Below are positions 42,417 through 52,043 of a stretch of DNA of 64,000 nt, in pieces. Positions within the stretch are counted from its first letter, which is position 1. Every line of letters begins with the position of its first letter. The notes under the pieces are model-generated. The model had not been told where the DNA came from. It saw only the letters and a list, made by a program, of their open reading frames with translations, and searched no databases. The translations under genes and the position numbers were made by a program. The DNA is from CAYNRA01 sp046296415 (GTDB lineage Bacteria; Bacteroidota; Bacteroidia; Cytophagales; Spirosomataceae). The stretch is taken from NCBI GenBank assembly GCA_046296415.1, contig JBKBLN010000001.1:806001-870000 (forward strand). Direction: 5' to 3'.

Positions 42417-43595
42417 TAGGGGATTTTTACCTTTTTTTCGAACCAATCCAAGTATCCCAAGAATTGGCCCTATACCCAAGATCATGTACGTGTATGGCCA
42501 AATGAGGTGGTCGGAGATAGAACGGATCACCTGAATGCTGACAATGGTGATCGCAAATCCGATACAATTGACCACCGTGAGCGAAGTGCCTCTTGACTCT
42601 ACTGGTGCATTCTGTGCCACCAACGTCGAGAACAAAGGGGAGTCAGCAATGACTACCAATCCCCAAAAGAATAAAAAAACTAAAAAGACAGAACTCGAAG
42701 ACTGGTTGAAAAATACAGGTGACAAAAGACAACATAATCCAGATAAGCTCAATGCTCCAAGTGCAAGTTTTTGAGTACCCAAGCGATTAGCTAAAAGACC
42801 AGCCATCGAACATGATAAACTACCTGACGCAATAATACCAAAAGAGAGCAAAGGGACATTTAAGTTTGCGTTCAAAAATTGATTATTATATGTCGTTAAT
42901 ATGATGGGTAGAAATGCCCAGAACGCATAAAGTTCCCACATATGGCCAAAATATCCACACGTCACAGCCCGGAAATCAGGAATTTGAAATCCTTTAAAAA
43001 GTGCACTGGGCAACCATCCTTGACTTGGTTGACGAAACGGGCCATCCGGAATGAAAAAAAACACCAAAAGGCCCCCAATCCAAGCAAGTGAACTAGTTAG
43101 GAACAATACACTACGCCAGGGTAAATGTTGTGTAAGATCCTTCGCTAAATGAGGGAAGGCGGTTCCTAAGACGAGGGCTCCAACTAGAAAACCCAGTGAT
43201 TTCCCAAGTCCTGATTGGTAATAATCGGATGCGATTTTCATGCCCACAGGATATACACCTGCCAAGCAAAACCCCGTTAGGAATCGCAGGACTAGAACAC
43301 CCTGAATAGAGACACCTTCCACCGACATTCCCGCATTAAATAAGGCTGCAAGAAAAGAGCTAACAAAGAATAACTTGGAAGGTGAAAGTCGATCAGAGAG
43401 GGTTAAAGTGGCAAAAAGGAGTGTCCCAGAAATAAATCCAAATTGAATGGCACTGGTGAGATGAGCAAAAAATAACGGTTCGATTCCATACGCTCGAGCG
43501 AGATCTGGCATGATGGCATTACCCGCAAACCAAACGGAGGTGCAAAAGAATTGAGAAATGACTAAAATTGGTAAGATTCGGGTCATTTTTGGCAT
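42414..43595 (-). CDS. Major facilitator superfamily transporter
   Basis: 393 residues with 12 predicted membrane helices. Conserved MFS cues include the loop between helices 2 and 3 (FATLTLSDRLSPSK), R-F-L-T-G-F-C-L-A-G-V-Y-P-V in helix 4 and a long central loop (GPFRQPSQGWLPSALFKG). It resembles the nitrate/sugar-phosphate-like group in helix 4, but the substrate cannot be told. It is monocistronic and has no regulator nearby. Confidence 0.9.
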   Translation of the reverse strand: MPKMTRILPILVISQFFCTSVWFAGNAIMPDLARAYGIEPLFFAHLTSAIQFGFISGTLLFATLTLSDRLSPSKLFFVSSFLAALFNAGMSVEGVSIQGVLVLRFLTGFCLAGVYPVGMKIASDYYQSGLGKSLGFLVGALVLGTAFPHLAKDLTQHLPWRSVLFLTSSLAWIGGLLVFFFIPDGPFRQPSQGWLPSALFKGFQIPDFRAVTCGYFGHMWELYAFWAFLPIILTTYNNQFLNANLNVPLLSFGIIASGSLSCSMAGLLANRLGTQKLALGALSLSGLCCLLSPVFFNQSSSSVFLVFLFFWGLVVIADSPLFSTLVAQNAPVESRGTSLTVVNCIGFAITIVSIQVIRSISDHLIWPYTYMILGIGPILGILGLVRKKGKNPL

Positions 43596-43626
43596 GGGGT
43601 TGACGTAGAGTTTTAGGAATGTATCT

Positions 43627-43666
43627 TAAAAATAAAGGCCTTTCCAAGTGAACTGGAAAGGCCTTT
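43627..43666 (-). terminator. Terminator after the UDP-glucuronate decarboxylase gene
   Basis: Minus-strand stem of 13 pairs (AAAGGCCTTTCCA with its complement) and seven-base loop, followed by a T-rich run. Confidence 0.9.
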
Positions 43667-43668
43667 GA

Positions 43669-44640
43669 TTAAAACTCCCGGTGATTGGCTTCTTCCCACA
43701 GTCGTTCTTTGGGAAGACTTTTAAAATAGTCATATGTAATTTTAAGACCTTCTTCTCGGGAAACTTTCGGTTCCCAGCCCAAAATTTCTTTGGCCCGGGT
43801 GATATCAGGTTGTCTTTGTTTAGGATCATCCTTTGGCAGGGGTTTATAAACCACTTTTTGAGACGTCCCTGTCAACTTGATGATTTCTTCAGCAAATTCT
43901 TTGATGGTAATTTCAGCAGGATTGCCGACATTCACTGGGTAAGCATAGTCAGACATCAAGAGTCGGTAGATACCTTCCACCAAATCATCCACATAACAAA
44001 ATGAACGAGTTTGGCTGCCATCACCGAAGATCGTCAAATCTTCTCCACGCAATGCTTGACCAATAAACGCAGGCAATACACGTCCATCGTTCAAACGCAT
44101 ACGAGGGCCATAGGTATTGAAGATCCGCACGATACGGGTTTCGACGCCATGGTAAGTATGGTAGGCCATCGTCATGGCCTCTTGAAAGCGTTTGGCCTCA
44201 TCGTACACACCTCGTGGACCAACTGGATTAACATGACCCCAATAATCTTCATTTTGTGGATGAACCAACGGATCACCATACACTTCGGAAGTCGATGCGA
44301 TGAGAACACGGGCTTTCTTCACTCGGGCAAGTCCAAGACAATTGTGAATACCTAAGGAACCTACTTTCAAAGTGGGAATGGGTATTTTTAAATAATCGAT
44401 TGGGCTAGCCGGTGAGGCAAAGTGAAGAATATAATCCAATTCACCTGGAACGTGAATGAATTTACTCACATCGTGATGGTAAAACTCAAAATTGGGAAGA
44501 GGGAACAAGTGTTCAATATTCCGTAAGTCTCCTGTGATCAGGTTATCCATGGCGATGACATGAAATCCTTCGCGGATGAAGCGATCACATAAGTGAGAAC
44601 CAAGAAATCCAGCTCCTCCTGTAATTAATACTCGTTTCAT
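43669..44640 (-). CDS. UDP-glucuronate decarboxylase (UDP-xylose synthase)
   Basis: 323 residues of the extended SDR fold. It begins with the nucleotide-binding G-G-A-G-F-L-G-S-H-L and has the catalytic Y-x-x-x-K in G-V-Y-D-E-A-K. The segment H-F-A-S-P-A-S-P-x-D-Y and R-I-F-N-T-Y-G-P-R-M are typical of UXS. The enzyme oxidises and decarboxylates UDP-glucuronate to UDP-xylose. The start directly follows the dehydrogenase that makes UDP-glucuronate, so the pair is a two-step UDP-xylose pathway; the xylose would go into glycans made elsewhere. Confidence 0.95.
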   Translation of the reverse strand: MKRVLITGGAGFLGSHLCDRFIREGFHVIAMDNLITGDLRNIEHLFPLPNFEFYHHDVSKFIHVPGELDYILHFASPASPIDYLKIPIPTLKVGSLGIHNCLGLARVKKARVLIASTSEVYGDPLVHPQNEDYWGHVNPVGPRGVYDEAKRFQEAMTMAYHTYHGVETRIVRIFNTYGPRMRLNDGRVLPAFIGQALRGEDLTIFGDGSQTRSFCYVDDLVEGIYRLLMSDYAYPVNVGNPAEITIKEFAEEIIKLTGTSQKVVYKPLPKDDPKQRQPDITRAKEILGWEPKVSREEGLKITYDYFKSLPKERLWEEANHREF

Positions 44641-45966
44641 TTAGTTTGAATCGTTTTGTTTTACGGCGCGACGACCAATAGAGAAGTAATCGTAGCCTAA
44701 TTTTTCCATATCATCCAACTCATACAAATTCCGACCATCGAAGATCACTTTGTTTTTCAGTCCGGCCGAGATTTTGTCAAAGTCTGGAGTCCGGAATGCA
44801 GGCCATTCAGTCATAATCATCAAAGCGTCTGCCCCTTCAATGGCTTCGTAAAGCGATTTGGCATATTTTACTTTTTTGCCTATTACGCCACGGACGTTTT
44901 CCATGGCCTCTGGGTCATATACTACTACTTTAGCCCCTGCCCTACGCAATGCTTTGATATTGTACAACGCGGGTGCTTCCCGAATATCGTCGGTATGTGG
45001 TTTAAAGGCTAAGCCCCACAAAGCGATTGTTTTTCCTTTGAGGTCTTGATTGAAATAGGCCTTTAATTGCGGGATGAGTTTGGTCTTCTGCTTTTCATTG
45101 ACACTCATGACCGATTTCAAGATTTTGAAATCATAGTCAAATTCACTGGCTGTCTTTCCTAGCGCTTGAACATCCTTGGGGAAGCAAGACCCACCGTAAC
45201 CAATTCCCGCGAACAAAAAGCGTTTCCCGATCCGGCTGTCTGTTCCGATACCCTTTCTAACCGCATCGACATCGGCGCCAGCGCGTTCGCACAAATTGGC
45301 GATTTCGTTCATGAACGTAATTTTCATTGCTAAGAACGCATTGGCTGCATATTTAGTCATTTCGGCTGAACGTTCATCCATAAAAATGACCGGGTTTCCT
45401 TGACGAACCAACGGAGCATAAAGTCGTTCCATGATCGCTTTGGCACGATCTGAGTCTGTTCCGATTACCACACGATCAGGCTTCATAAAATCATCGACGG
45501 CCACACCTTCACGCAAAAATTCAGGGTTGGAAACAACATCAAATGGAACCTTGGCATTTTTTGCAATGGCCGCGTGTACTTTCTCGGAAGTTCCAACAGG
45601 AACCGTACTTTTATCCACAATGACGGCATAGTGTTTCATGATATTTCCTAGGTCGTGCGCCACGCCAAGAATATATTTTAGATCAGCCGAACCATCTTCC
45701 CCTGGAGGGGTAGGTAAAGCCAAGAAGATCACTTCGGCTCCTTCGATGCCCTCAGCTAGTTCAGTCGTAAATTTTAAACGACCTTCTTTGGTATTTCGAT
45801 CAAATAAAATATCCAAACCTGGCTCATAAATGGTCATTTTACCTTTTTTGAGCTTTTCAACTTTTTTGGCATCCACATCGATGCATGTGACGTCATTTCC
45901 AGTTTCTGCGAAACAAGTTCCGGTGACTAGACCGACGTATCCGGTACCAACAACGGCAATTTTCAT
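44641..45966 (-). CDS. ugd: UDP-glucose 6-dehydrogenase
   Basis: 441 residues. The NAD-binding N-terminus is M-K-I-A-V-V-G-T-G-Y-V-G-L-V-T; the catalytic Cys lies in G-Y-G-G-S-C-F-P-K-D; the C-terminal domain has WGLAFKPHTDDIREAP. The enzyme oxidises UDP-glucose to UDP-glucuronate with two NAD+. It is the first gene of a two-gene operon with the UDP-glucuronate decarboxylase, directly abutting it. A possible promoter (TAGTTTTG at 46075-46068) would give a leader of about 100 bases. Confidence 0.97.
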   Translation of the reverse strand: MKIAVVGTGYVGLVTGTCFAETGNDVTCIDVDAKKVEKLKKGKMTIYEPGLDILFDRNTKEGRLKFTTELAEGIEGAEVIFLALPTPPGEDGSADLKYILGVAHDLGNIMKHYAVIVDKSTVPVGTSEKVHAAIAKNAKVPFDVVSNPEFLREGVAVDDFMKPDRVVIGTDSDRAKAIMERLYAPLVRQGNPVIFMDERSAEMTKYAANAFLAMKITFMNEIANLCERAGADVDAVRKGIGTDSRIGKRFLFAGIGYGGSCFPKDVQALGKTASEFDYDFKILKSVMSVNEKQKTKLIPQLKAYFNQDLKGKTIALWGLAFKPHTDDIREAPALYNIKALRRAGAKVVVYDPEAMENVRGVIGKKVKYAKSLYEAIEGADALMIMTEWPAFRTPDFDKISAGLKNKVIFDGRNLYELDDMEKLGYDYFSIGRRAVKQNDSN

Positions 45967-46067
45967 AGAGAGTTAGTATCCCCAGGTCGACCGTTCTTGT
46001 TGGGGGGACTTGACCAAAAAAGAACGTAGCAACTTGACTGAAAAGAAGGAGTAGACAAATTGATAGA

Positions 46068-46075
46068 CAAAACTA
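46068..46075 (-). promoter_or_regulatory. Possible -7 element of the ugd operon
   Basis: Minus strand TAGTTTTG fits TAnnTTTG. The -33 position is unclear. It lies about 100 bases before the ugd ATG, leaving a leader of unknown role. Confidence 0.4.
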
Positions 46076-46129
46076 GAAACTTAAAATGAATTCTAAGTCA
46101 ATTTGTTAAAATAATTACAAAGATTGAAG

Positions 46130-46177
46130 AAAAAACATAGGTTTAAGCTTTAAAAGTGCCGTAAACCTATGTTTTTT
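46130..46177. terminator. Bidirectional terminator after the OmpA/PD40 gene
   Basis: Arms AAAAAACATAGGTTTA and TAAACCTATGTTTTTT are perfectly complementary around a 16-base loop; the A/T-rich ends serve as T-run in either direction. Confidence 0.85.
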
Positions 46178-46196
46178 AGTAGAGAGATGTTCACTT

Positions 46197-47876
46197 TTAT
46201 TTACGAATGATCATAAAATCAACCCGTCTATTTTTCGCTTGTCCCTCGGGAGTTTCATTGCTATCGATTGGGCGATCAAACCCATACCCTTTACTTGTGA
46301 TTCGATCTGCTGGAACTTTCTGACGTAATAAGTACATTCGGACGGCATCTGCGCGATCTTGGGACAGCTTTTTATTGATTTCGGCCGAGCCTACGTTATC
46401 CGTATGGCCTTGAATTTCGACCACTAGCGTTGGGTTATCCAGCAGTAAATCAGCGATTCGGTTTAGCTCAACCGTGGAAGTTGGCTGAAGAGTGGCTTTC
46501 CCAAATTCAAAAAAGATATTTTCGAGGGTAATATTCGCTCCAGAAACCAGTTGTACTGCCGTAAGGGTAGGAGCTTTGATCTCAGAAAAACGGTTATTCT
46601 GAGTTAAGTCGATTCGCTGACTGGGCGAAACGAAGTCGCGGGCTTCGGCTCGAATCGCATAGGTTTTACCGACCGGTAAAAGGAGTTTATATTCCCCCGT
46701 TTGAGGATTGGTATTTACCACACCAGTGGTTCCGTCTCCATCCAAAGATTCATAAATTACTTTAGCATCTAGGGGAAGTCCCGTTTTGTCTTGTACGACT
46801 TTCCCGACGTAAACGGTTACAGGAGAGGGAGTTGAGCCTAAAATGGTTGAGCTATTGGGGGCATTGGGTTGCCCTGACCCATCACCACCGGAACTTCCGG
46901 TCGAAACTCCCGTGGAATTACCCGAATTTTGGGAGGAGCCACCCTGTACTGCACCTGTTTGGGCCAATTGTGGACTCGTAACCTCGGGCTGAGGAAATTG
47001 AATCAGCATAATATCGCCTTTTCCGACAGTATTGTGACGTGTGCTTAAATACCCCGTGACCCCATCGGCCGCAATGGAAAAATAGAGGTCGTCCTCTTTT
47101 GAGTTTATTTTTTCACCTAAATTGACAGGTTTAGTCCATTTCTGCCAGGTTCGATCACGACGACGAGAAACCCAAATATCATATCCTCCTTGCCCCCCGG
47201 GTCGGTTGGAAGCAAAATAAAGAGTCATTTGATCTGATGCTAGAAAGGGCGTTGTTTCGGCGTCGGAGGTATTGATGTCTTTACCTAGATGGAGAGGTTT
47301 AGACCACTGTCCTTTTCGGTCTTGGGTACAAACATATAAATCCTCCGGACCAGATTTGCTCTCTGAAAAAGAAAGTAGGAGAGTGCGGCCGTCATGTCCT
47401 AGGTAAGCCGACAAAAAGGGGCCTTTGACCATCGCATCAAGCTTGGGAATATGTACTTTTTCAGGTTGAGACCACCCATTTTTGGTTTTAGTTGAAATCG
47501 ACATTCCAATTTCATCCAATCGTTTTCCCTTCTCATAAGCGCCACGAATTAGCGCCGTTTGACCGTCAGGCGAGATGCTGAAAAGATCATTGTACCGATC
47601 CTTATTGATTGCGTTCGGCATACGTCTGGACATTGTCCACTGGCTCCCACGTTTTTCGGCATACCAAACATCATTAGAACCCTCTTTACCCATGCCATTC
47701 GATGGGTGATTGGCCCGGACAAAGTACAAGGTTTGGCCATCCGCTGAAATCAACGGATGGATTTCATTGAATTCCGAATTGATAGCTGCACCCAGCGGAC
47801 TCATGGTTTGAGCTGATGCATCCAAGTAGTAGGCCAAAAGGCCCAGTAAGATGGTAAAACGAGTCAATGCTTGCAT
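46197..47876 (-). CDS. OmpA-family outer-membrane protein with PD40 repeats
   Basis: 559 residues with a signal peptide (MQALTRFTILLGLLAYYLDASAQ). Residues about 35-290 contain PD40 (WD40-like) propeller repeats, e.g. HPLISADGQTLYFVRANHP and TPFLASDQMTLYFASNRPGGQGGYDIW. A glycine/serine-rich linker (about 308-345) leads to a carboxypeptidase-regulatory-like domain, and the C-terminus is an OmpA peptidoglycan-binding domain with E-I-Q-G-H-T-D-N-V-G and NRRVDF. This order is typical of Bacteroidota envelope proteins such as those of the PorE/T9SS type. It is preceded by hemE at 38 bases. Confidence 0.93.
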   Translation of the reverse strand: MQALTRFTILLGLLAYYLDASAQTMSPLGAAINSEFNEIHPLISADGQTLYFVRANHPSNGMGKEGSNDVWYAEKRGSQWTMSRRMPNAINKDRYNDLFSISPDGQTALIRGAYEKGKRLDEIGMSISTKTKNGWSQPEKVHIPKLDAMVKGPFLSAYLGHDGRTLLLSFSESKSGPEDLYVCTQDRKGQWSKPLHLGKDINTSDAETTPFLASDQMTLYFASNRPGGQGGYDIWVSRRRDRTWQKWTKPVNLGEKINSKEDDLYFSIAADGVTGYLSTRHNTVGKGDIMLIQFPQPEVTSPQLAQTGAVQGGSSQNSGNSTGVSTGSSGGDGSGQPNAPNSSTILGSTPSPVTVYVGKVVQDKTGLPLDAKVIYESLDGDGTTGVVNTNPQTGEYKLLLPVGKTYAIRAEARDFVSPSQRIDLTQNNRFSEIKAPTLTAVQLVSGANITLENIFFEFGKATLQPTSTVELNRIADLLLDNPTLVVEIQGHTDNVGSAEINKKLSQDRADAVRMYLLRQKVPADRITSKGYGFDRPIDSNETPEGQAKNRRVDFMIIRK

Positions 47877-47914
47877 ACGATTTTCTACTACTGGAAACGC
47901 TGGAAACTAAACAC

Positions 47915-48949
47915 TTAGTGTGAGACAGGCTGATAAGACTTCACGGTATCAATAAAGCACCGGACATGATCAGGATGGGTATCAGGATACACACCATGAC
48001 CCAAGTTGGCAATGTACCGTTGGGTGCCAAAGCTGTCCAACATCTGCTTGGTTTGTTTTTCCACCTCAGCGAAAGGAGCATAGAGAACACATGGATCCAA
48101 ATTGCCCTGTAAGGTCTTGTTGGGGATCAATTGTCTAGATTCTTGGATGTCCATATTCCAATCCAAACCAACCACTTGGCAATCGAGTTGTCCGATCGCC
48201 TGACGTGCAAAAAAGGCACCCTTGGCGAAGACCGTAACCGGAACCTCCTGGATCGCTTTACAAATTTGGTCAAGATAGGGGAGAGAGAACTCCTGGTATT
48301 GTGACGGAGAAAGAATACCAGCCCATGAGTCAAAAATCTGAACTAAATCGGCTCCATGCCGGGCTTGAGCTTTCAGATAGGCGATGGTGGTTTCGGTTAT
48401 TTTTTGCAATAACGCATGGGCCAATTCTGGTTGGGCATAGAGCATTTTCTTAGCCACTGAAAACGTTTTGGAGCCATGTCCTTCGACCATGTAACAGAAA
48501 ATGGTAAACGGTGCACCGGCAAAACCGATTAAAGGTACTCGGCCGTTGAGATCACGCTTCACAATATCCAGTGCCTTCAAAACATATCCCAGTTCATCCT
48601 CTGGGTCGGGGGTACGAAGAGCCTGCACATCCGGTAAAGAGCGAACGACTTTGGGGAATAAAGGTCCACGTGCTTCCACCATTTCATAAGGTAAACCCAT
48701 GGCTTCAGGCACCACCAGAATATCGGAAAAAATAATGGCAGCATCCACCCCAAGCAAATCAACGGGTTGAATGGTGACTTCAGCGGCAAGCTCTGGTGTA
48801 GTACAAAGGGTGATAAAACTACCAGCTTGTTGCCGAACGGCACGATACTCGGCCAATATACGCCCGGCTTGACGCATCATCCAAACCGGCACTCTTTCAA
48901 CTTGTTCCCCCCGGGCTGCCCGAAGAAAAAGATCATTTTTTAATTCCAT
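47915..48949 (-). CDS. hemE: Uroporphyrinogen decarboxylase
   Basis: 344 residues from MELKNDLF. The signatures P-V-W-M-M-R-Q-A-G-R near the N-terminus (with the substrate-binding arginine) and G-F-A-G-A-P-F-T in the middle are diagnostic. HemE removes four carboxyl groups from uroporphyrinogen III in heme synthesis; heme is needed for the cbb3 oxidase in this window. A longer frame to 49015 exists but crosses the promoter element TACTTTTG at 48961-48954, four bases before the chosen ATG. Confidence 0.97.
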   Translation of the reverse strand: MELKNDLFLRAARGEQVERVPVWMMRQAGRILAEYRAVRQQAGSFITLCTTPELAAEVTIQPVDLLGVDAAIIFSDILVVPEAMGLPYEMVEARGPLFPKVVRSLPDVQALRTPDPEDELGYVLKALDIVKRDLNGRVPLIGFAGAPFTIFCYMVEGHGSKTFSVAKKMLYAQPELAHALLQKITETTIAYLKAQARHGADLVQIFDSWAGILSPSQYQEFSLPYLDQICKAIQEVPVTVFAKGAFFARQAIGQLDCQVVGLDWNMDIQESRQLIPNKTLQGNLDPCVLYAPFAEVEKQTKQMLDSFGTQRYIANLGHGVYPDTHPDHVRCFIDTVKSYQPVSH

Positions 48950-48953
48950 AGAA

Positions 48954-48961
48954 CAAAAGTA
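48954..48961 (-). promoter_or_regulatory. -7 element directly before hemE (leaderless layout)
   Basis: The minus strand reads TACTTTTG, four bases, then the hemE ATG at 48949. No -33 element is evident. Confidence 0.5.
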
Positions 48962-49129
48962 AATCGAAGTCAGGGAATTTCGGAGAAATCCAAGAATAAA
49001 TTCATTTAATTCCATATCGCAAAAAATCCTACTTGTATCGACAACGTTGTATAAAAAACTTGCATGGATCCGATTTACCGTGTATTTTCACCGAGATATT
49101 TATCATTTAACCCTTAAAGTTCTGTTATC

Positions 49130-49768
49130 GTGAATAGAAGAGACGCTTTGCAACGCGTGGCTTGGATGATGGGCGGTGCTATTTCTGCACCCTCGTTGGT
49201 GGCCATGCTTCAGGGATGTAGTTCAGGCCCCGCAGCTGGTTCTCCTTTTGCTTTATCGGCAGATTACCAAGCATTGGTTGCTGAATTAGCTGAGGTGATT
49301 ATCCCTAAAACGGACACCCCTGGTGCCAAAGATGCCGGAGTCGGTCCGTTTATTGAGGTGATGTTGAAAGATTGCTATTCAGCGATTCAGCAAGAACATT
49401 TCCTGAAGGGTTTAGAGGACGTGGAAGCGGAGTCAAAAAAAGTAGGAGGAAAATTCGTGGAGTTGACGGCCGAACAAAAAGCCGAGGTGATGAAAATCAT
49501 GGTTCAAAAAGCCACGGATGAGGCGGCTCAAAATGAAGAGAAGGCAAAACAAGTTGACTCCGAGTCGGGCCTTGCTAAAGAAGAGCAGAAAAAGAAAGAT
49601 GAGGTGGAGGTTCCTGTCCCATTCTTCCGAATTCTGAAAGAATTAACGTTGTTTAGCTATTTCACGTCGGAACCCGGTGCTACTCAAGCCCTTGACTTTG
49701 TGCCGATCCCAGGACGTTACGAAGGTTGCATAAAAATGGAACCCGGACAAAAGGCTTACGCACTATAA
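49130..49768 (+). CDS. Gluconate 2-dehydrogenase subunit 3-like protein (Tat-exported)
   Basis: 212 residues, starting at a GTG (49130). The N-terminus N-R-R-D-A-L-Q-R-V-A-W-M-M-G-G-A carries a twin-arginine-type signal, with a possible lipid-attachment cysteine in L-Q-G-C-S-S. The body matches the gluconate 2-dehydrogenase subunit 3 family: ALVAELAEVIIPKTDTPGAKDAGV, F-I-E-V-M-L-K-D-C-Y, and a FSYFTSEPGA motif. A lysine/glutamate-rich insertion lies around residues 135-160. It is the small subunit that helps export the GMC subunit encoded 56 bases downstream. Confidence 0.92.
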   Translation: MNRRDALQRVAWMMGGAISAPSLVAMLQGCSSGPAAGSPFALSADYQALVAELAEVIIPKTDTPGAKDAGVGPFIEVMLKDCYSAIQQEHFLKGLEDVEAESKKVGGKFVELTAEQKAEVMKIMVQKATDEAAQNEEKAKQVDSESGLAKEEQKKKDEVEVPVPFFRILKELTLFSYFTSEPGATQALDFVPIPGRYEGCIKMEPGQKAYAL

Positions 49769-49824
49769 TTTTCAACCCAAATTGACCCTGTCCTCTTGGA
49801 CACAAGAAAAAAAACATTCAACCT

Positions 49825-51534
49825 ATGTATATTCAAGGCAACGCAAAAGAGCAAATCTCCTACGATGCGATCGTGGTAGGATCGGGTATTTCGGGCGGCT
49901 GGGCCGCTAAGGAATTAGCCGAAAAAGGCCTTAAAGTCCTCATGCTAGATCGAGGACGCCATATTGAACACGTTTCAGGTTATGAAACAGCCATGAAAGA
50001 ATCATGGGAATTCCCACACCGTGGCCGGGTAGACAACAAAACACGAGAAGAATACTGGGCGGGTGTCCGGACGGGCTACACCGCCAACGAAGAACATCGT
50101 CATCACTTTGAAAAAGATATTGATCACCCATACGAGGAAAAACGTCGATTTGATTGGATTCGGGGCTATCATACTGGCGGCCGTTCCTTAATGTGGGGAC
50201 GTCAAAGTTACCGTTGGAATGAGCGCGATTTCACCGCCAATGCAGAAGAGGGTGTTGGGATCGACTGGCCTATTCGCTACAAAGACCTTGAGCCTTGGTA
50301 TGCGTATGTGGAGAAATTTGCCGGAATTTCAGGTACCAAAGAAGGCTTAGATGTATTACCTGATAGCGTTTTTCAACCGGGTATGGATTTGAATTGCGCA
50401 GAGCGGGAATTCAAAAAAGCAGTAGAAAGTAAGATGCCAGGCCGTCATGTAATCATCGGTCGGGTAGCTCACCTAACGGCTCCAACCGCCGAACAAACCG
50501 CTTTAGGTCGTGGAAGTTGCCAATTCCGGAACCGGTGTATGCGTGGTTGTCCGTATGGTGCTTACTTCAGCACCCAATCAGCTACTCTTCCTGCGGCCAA
50601 TAAAACAGGAAATTTGACTTTGATTAACGATAAGATCGTCTACGAAGTAATTTTTGATGACGAAAAGAAAAAGGCTACTGGTGTTCGAGCAATCGACCAA
50701 AACACAAAAGAAGTCGTTGAGTATTTCAGCAAAATTATTTTCCTTAACGCTGGCGCTGTGAATTCAGCTTGGATCATGATGCAATCCAAGTCCAAAACAC
50801 ACCCTAATGGATTAGGTAATGCCTCGGATCAACTCGGTCGAAATATTATGGACCACCACTTGGCAGTTGGTGCCAATGGTACCATGGAAGGATTTGAGGA
50901 TATGTATTACTTTGGTCGCCGTCCTAATGGCATCTACATTCCTCGCTTCACCAACTGGGGATCTGACAAGCGCGATTTCCTTCGTGGTTTTGGCTACCAA
51001 GGGGGTGCCTCCAGAGGTCGTGGAGGGGATTCTGAACTTGAGTTTGGCGCCGACTTCAAGAAGGCCATGACGCAAGTTGGTCCGTGGGGTATTAACATCG
51101 GTGGATTTGGTGAAACCTTGCCCGATCCTTCTAACCGAATGACCTTGACCGACAAGAAGGATCAATGGGGACTGCCAATCATCGAGTTTGATGCCGCCTG
51201 GGGAGATAATGAGTGGAAAATGCGCGAAGCCATGATGAACGAAGCAGCCAATATGTTGGAGGCCGCCGGTGTTAAAAATGTGAAGACCTACCATGATAAA
51301 GAAAAAGCACCAGGAATCGGTATTCACGAAATGGGAACAGCTCGAATGGGTAAAGATGCCAAAACATCTGTACTCAACGCAAATAACCAAGTATGGGGTG
51401 CTGAGAACGTTTTCGTAACGGACGGAGCCGCCATGGTGTCTTCTTCTTGCGTCAATCCTTCGCTTACCTACATGGCGTTAACTGCTCGGGCAGCTGATTT
51501 TGCTGTAAAAGAGCTAAAACGGATGAATATGTAA
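49825..51534 (+). CDS. GMC-family FAD-dependent dehydrogenase (large subunit)
   Basis: 569 residues. The N-terminal dinucleotide fold is V-V-G-S-G-I-S-G-G-W-A-A-K-E-L; a second GMC part has RGYHTGGRSLMWGRQSYRW. The C-terminal catalytic region has G-I-H-E-M-G-T-A-R-M-G and S-S-S-C-V-N-P-S-L-T-Y-M-A. A cysteine-rich CMRGCPYGAYF lies near residue 240. It has no export signal of its own and most likely leaves the cell with the Tat-tagged subunit 3. Substrates are sugars or alcohols; the natural one is unknown. The two genes form an operon closed by a terminator at 51557. Confidence 0.94.
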   Translation: MYIQGNAKEQISYDAIVVGSGISGGWAAKELAEKGLKVLMLDRGRHIEHVSGYETAMKESWEFPHRGRVDNKTREEYWAGVRTGYTANEEHRHHFEKDIDHPYEEKRRFDWIRGYHTGGRSLMWGRQSYRWNERDFTANAEEGVGIDWPIRYKDLEPWYAYVEKFAGISGTKEGLDVLPDSVFQPGMDLNCAEREFKKAVESKMPGRHVIIGRVAHLTAPTAEQTALGRGSCQFRNRCMRGCPYGAYFSTQSATLPAANKTGNLTLINDKIVYEVIFDDEKKKATGVRAIDQNTKEVVEYFSKIIFLNAGAVNSAWIMMQSKSKTHPNGLGNASDQLGRNIMDHHLAVGANGTMEGFEDMYYFGRRPNGIYIPRFTNWGSDKRDFLRGFGYQGGASRGRGGDSELEFGADFKKAMTQVGPWGINIGGFGETLPDPSNRMTLTDKKDQWGLPIIEFDAAWGDNEWKMREAMMNEAANMLEAAGVKNVKTYHDKEKAPGIGIHEMGTARMGKDAKTSVLNANNQVWGAENVFVTDGAAMVSSSCVNPSLTYMALTARAADFAVKELKRMNM

Positions 51535-51556
51535 TTTCGTTTCTAGATTAGATGTC

Positions 51557-51588
51557 AAAAAAAGCTGACCGAAAGGTCAGCTTTTTTT
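51557..51588. terminator. Bidirectional terminator between GMC and GNAT genes
   Basis: A perfect stem AAAAAAAGCTGACC / GGTCAGCTTTTTTT with a GAAA tetraloop; A-run on one side and T-run on the other. Confidence 0.95.
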
Positions 51589-52039
51589 ATAAAAATTTAG
51601 TCATCAAATGCCTTGTGCCATGCAATTTGAAGCCCATTTTTTCATACAAATAATAGGCTCGCTGGTTGTAGGATTCGATTTCTAATCGAACCGAACCAAA
51701 TTCTAATTGCTTGTATTTATCTACTAATGCAGCCAAATATTTTTGTCCGATTCCCTGTCCGCGGAATTCCTCTTTAATAAAATATTCATCTAAATAAGCC
51801 ACTCGACCTTTGAATTCGAAACTATAGGTAAATGCAATGAATTGATATCCTATAACTTCCTGATTTTCTTGGCAGCACATCCAAATTTGCCCCCAAGAAG
51901 GATGGTCTAGTATCTGTTGTACTTGATTTTCACGTTCCTGTCGATCAAAGGGATATTGAAAAAGTGAGAAAAAATCACTCATCATTTGAATAATGGCAGG
52001 GGAATCTTCTTGGGTTGCTTCACGTAAAAGAGTCGTCAT
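51587..52039 (-). CDS. GNAT-family N-acetyltransferase
   Basis: 150 residues. The acetyl-CoA loop is R-G-Q-G-I-G-Q-K-Y-L, preceded by the strand VAYLDEYFIKEEFRGQ and followed by the helix-strand end N-Q-R-A-Y-Y-L-Y-E-K-M-G-F. GNAT enzymes transfer acetyl groups to amines; the substrate is unknown. It starts four bases after the stop of the AddA/RecB-like gene, so it is probably cotranscribed with it. Confidence 0.92.
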   Translation of the reverse strand: MTTLLREATQEDSPAIIQMMSDFFSLFQYPFDRQERENQVQQILDHPSWGQIWMCCQENQEVIGYQFIAFTYSFEFKGRVAYLDEYFIKEEFRGQGIGQKYLAALVDKYKQLEFGSVRLEIESYNQRAYYLYEKMGFKLHGTRHLMTKFL

Positions 52040-52043
52040 ATTG

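Noticed and set aside
49041..49050. Ten-base palindrome ACAACGTTGT in the hemE/GMC divergent gap
   Set aside because: Too short to stand out; palindromes of this length occur often by chance.
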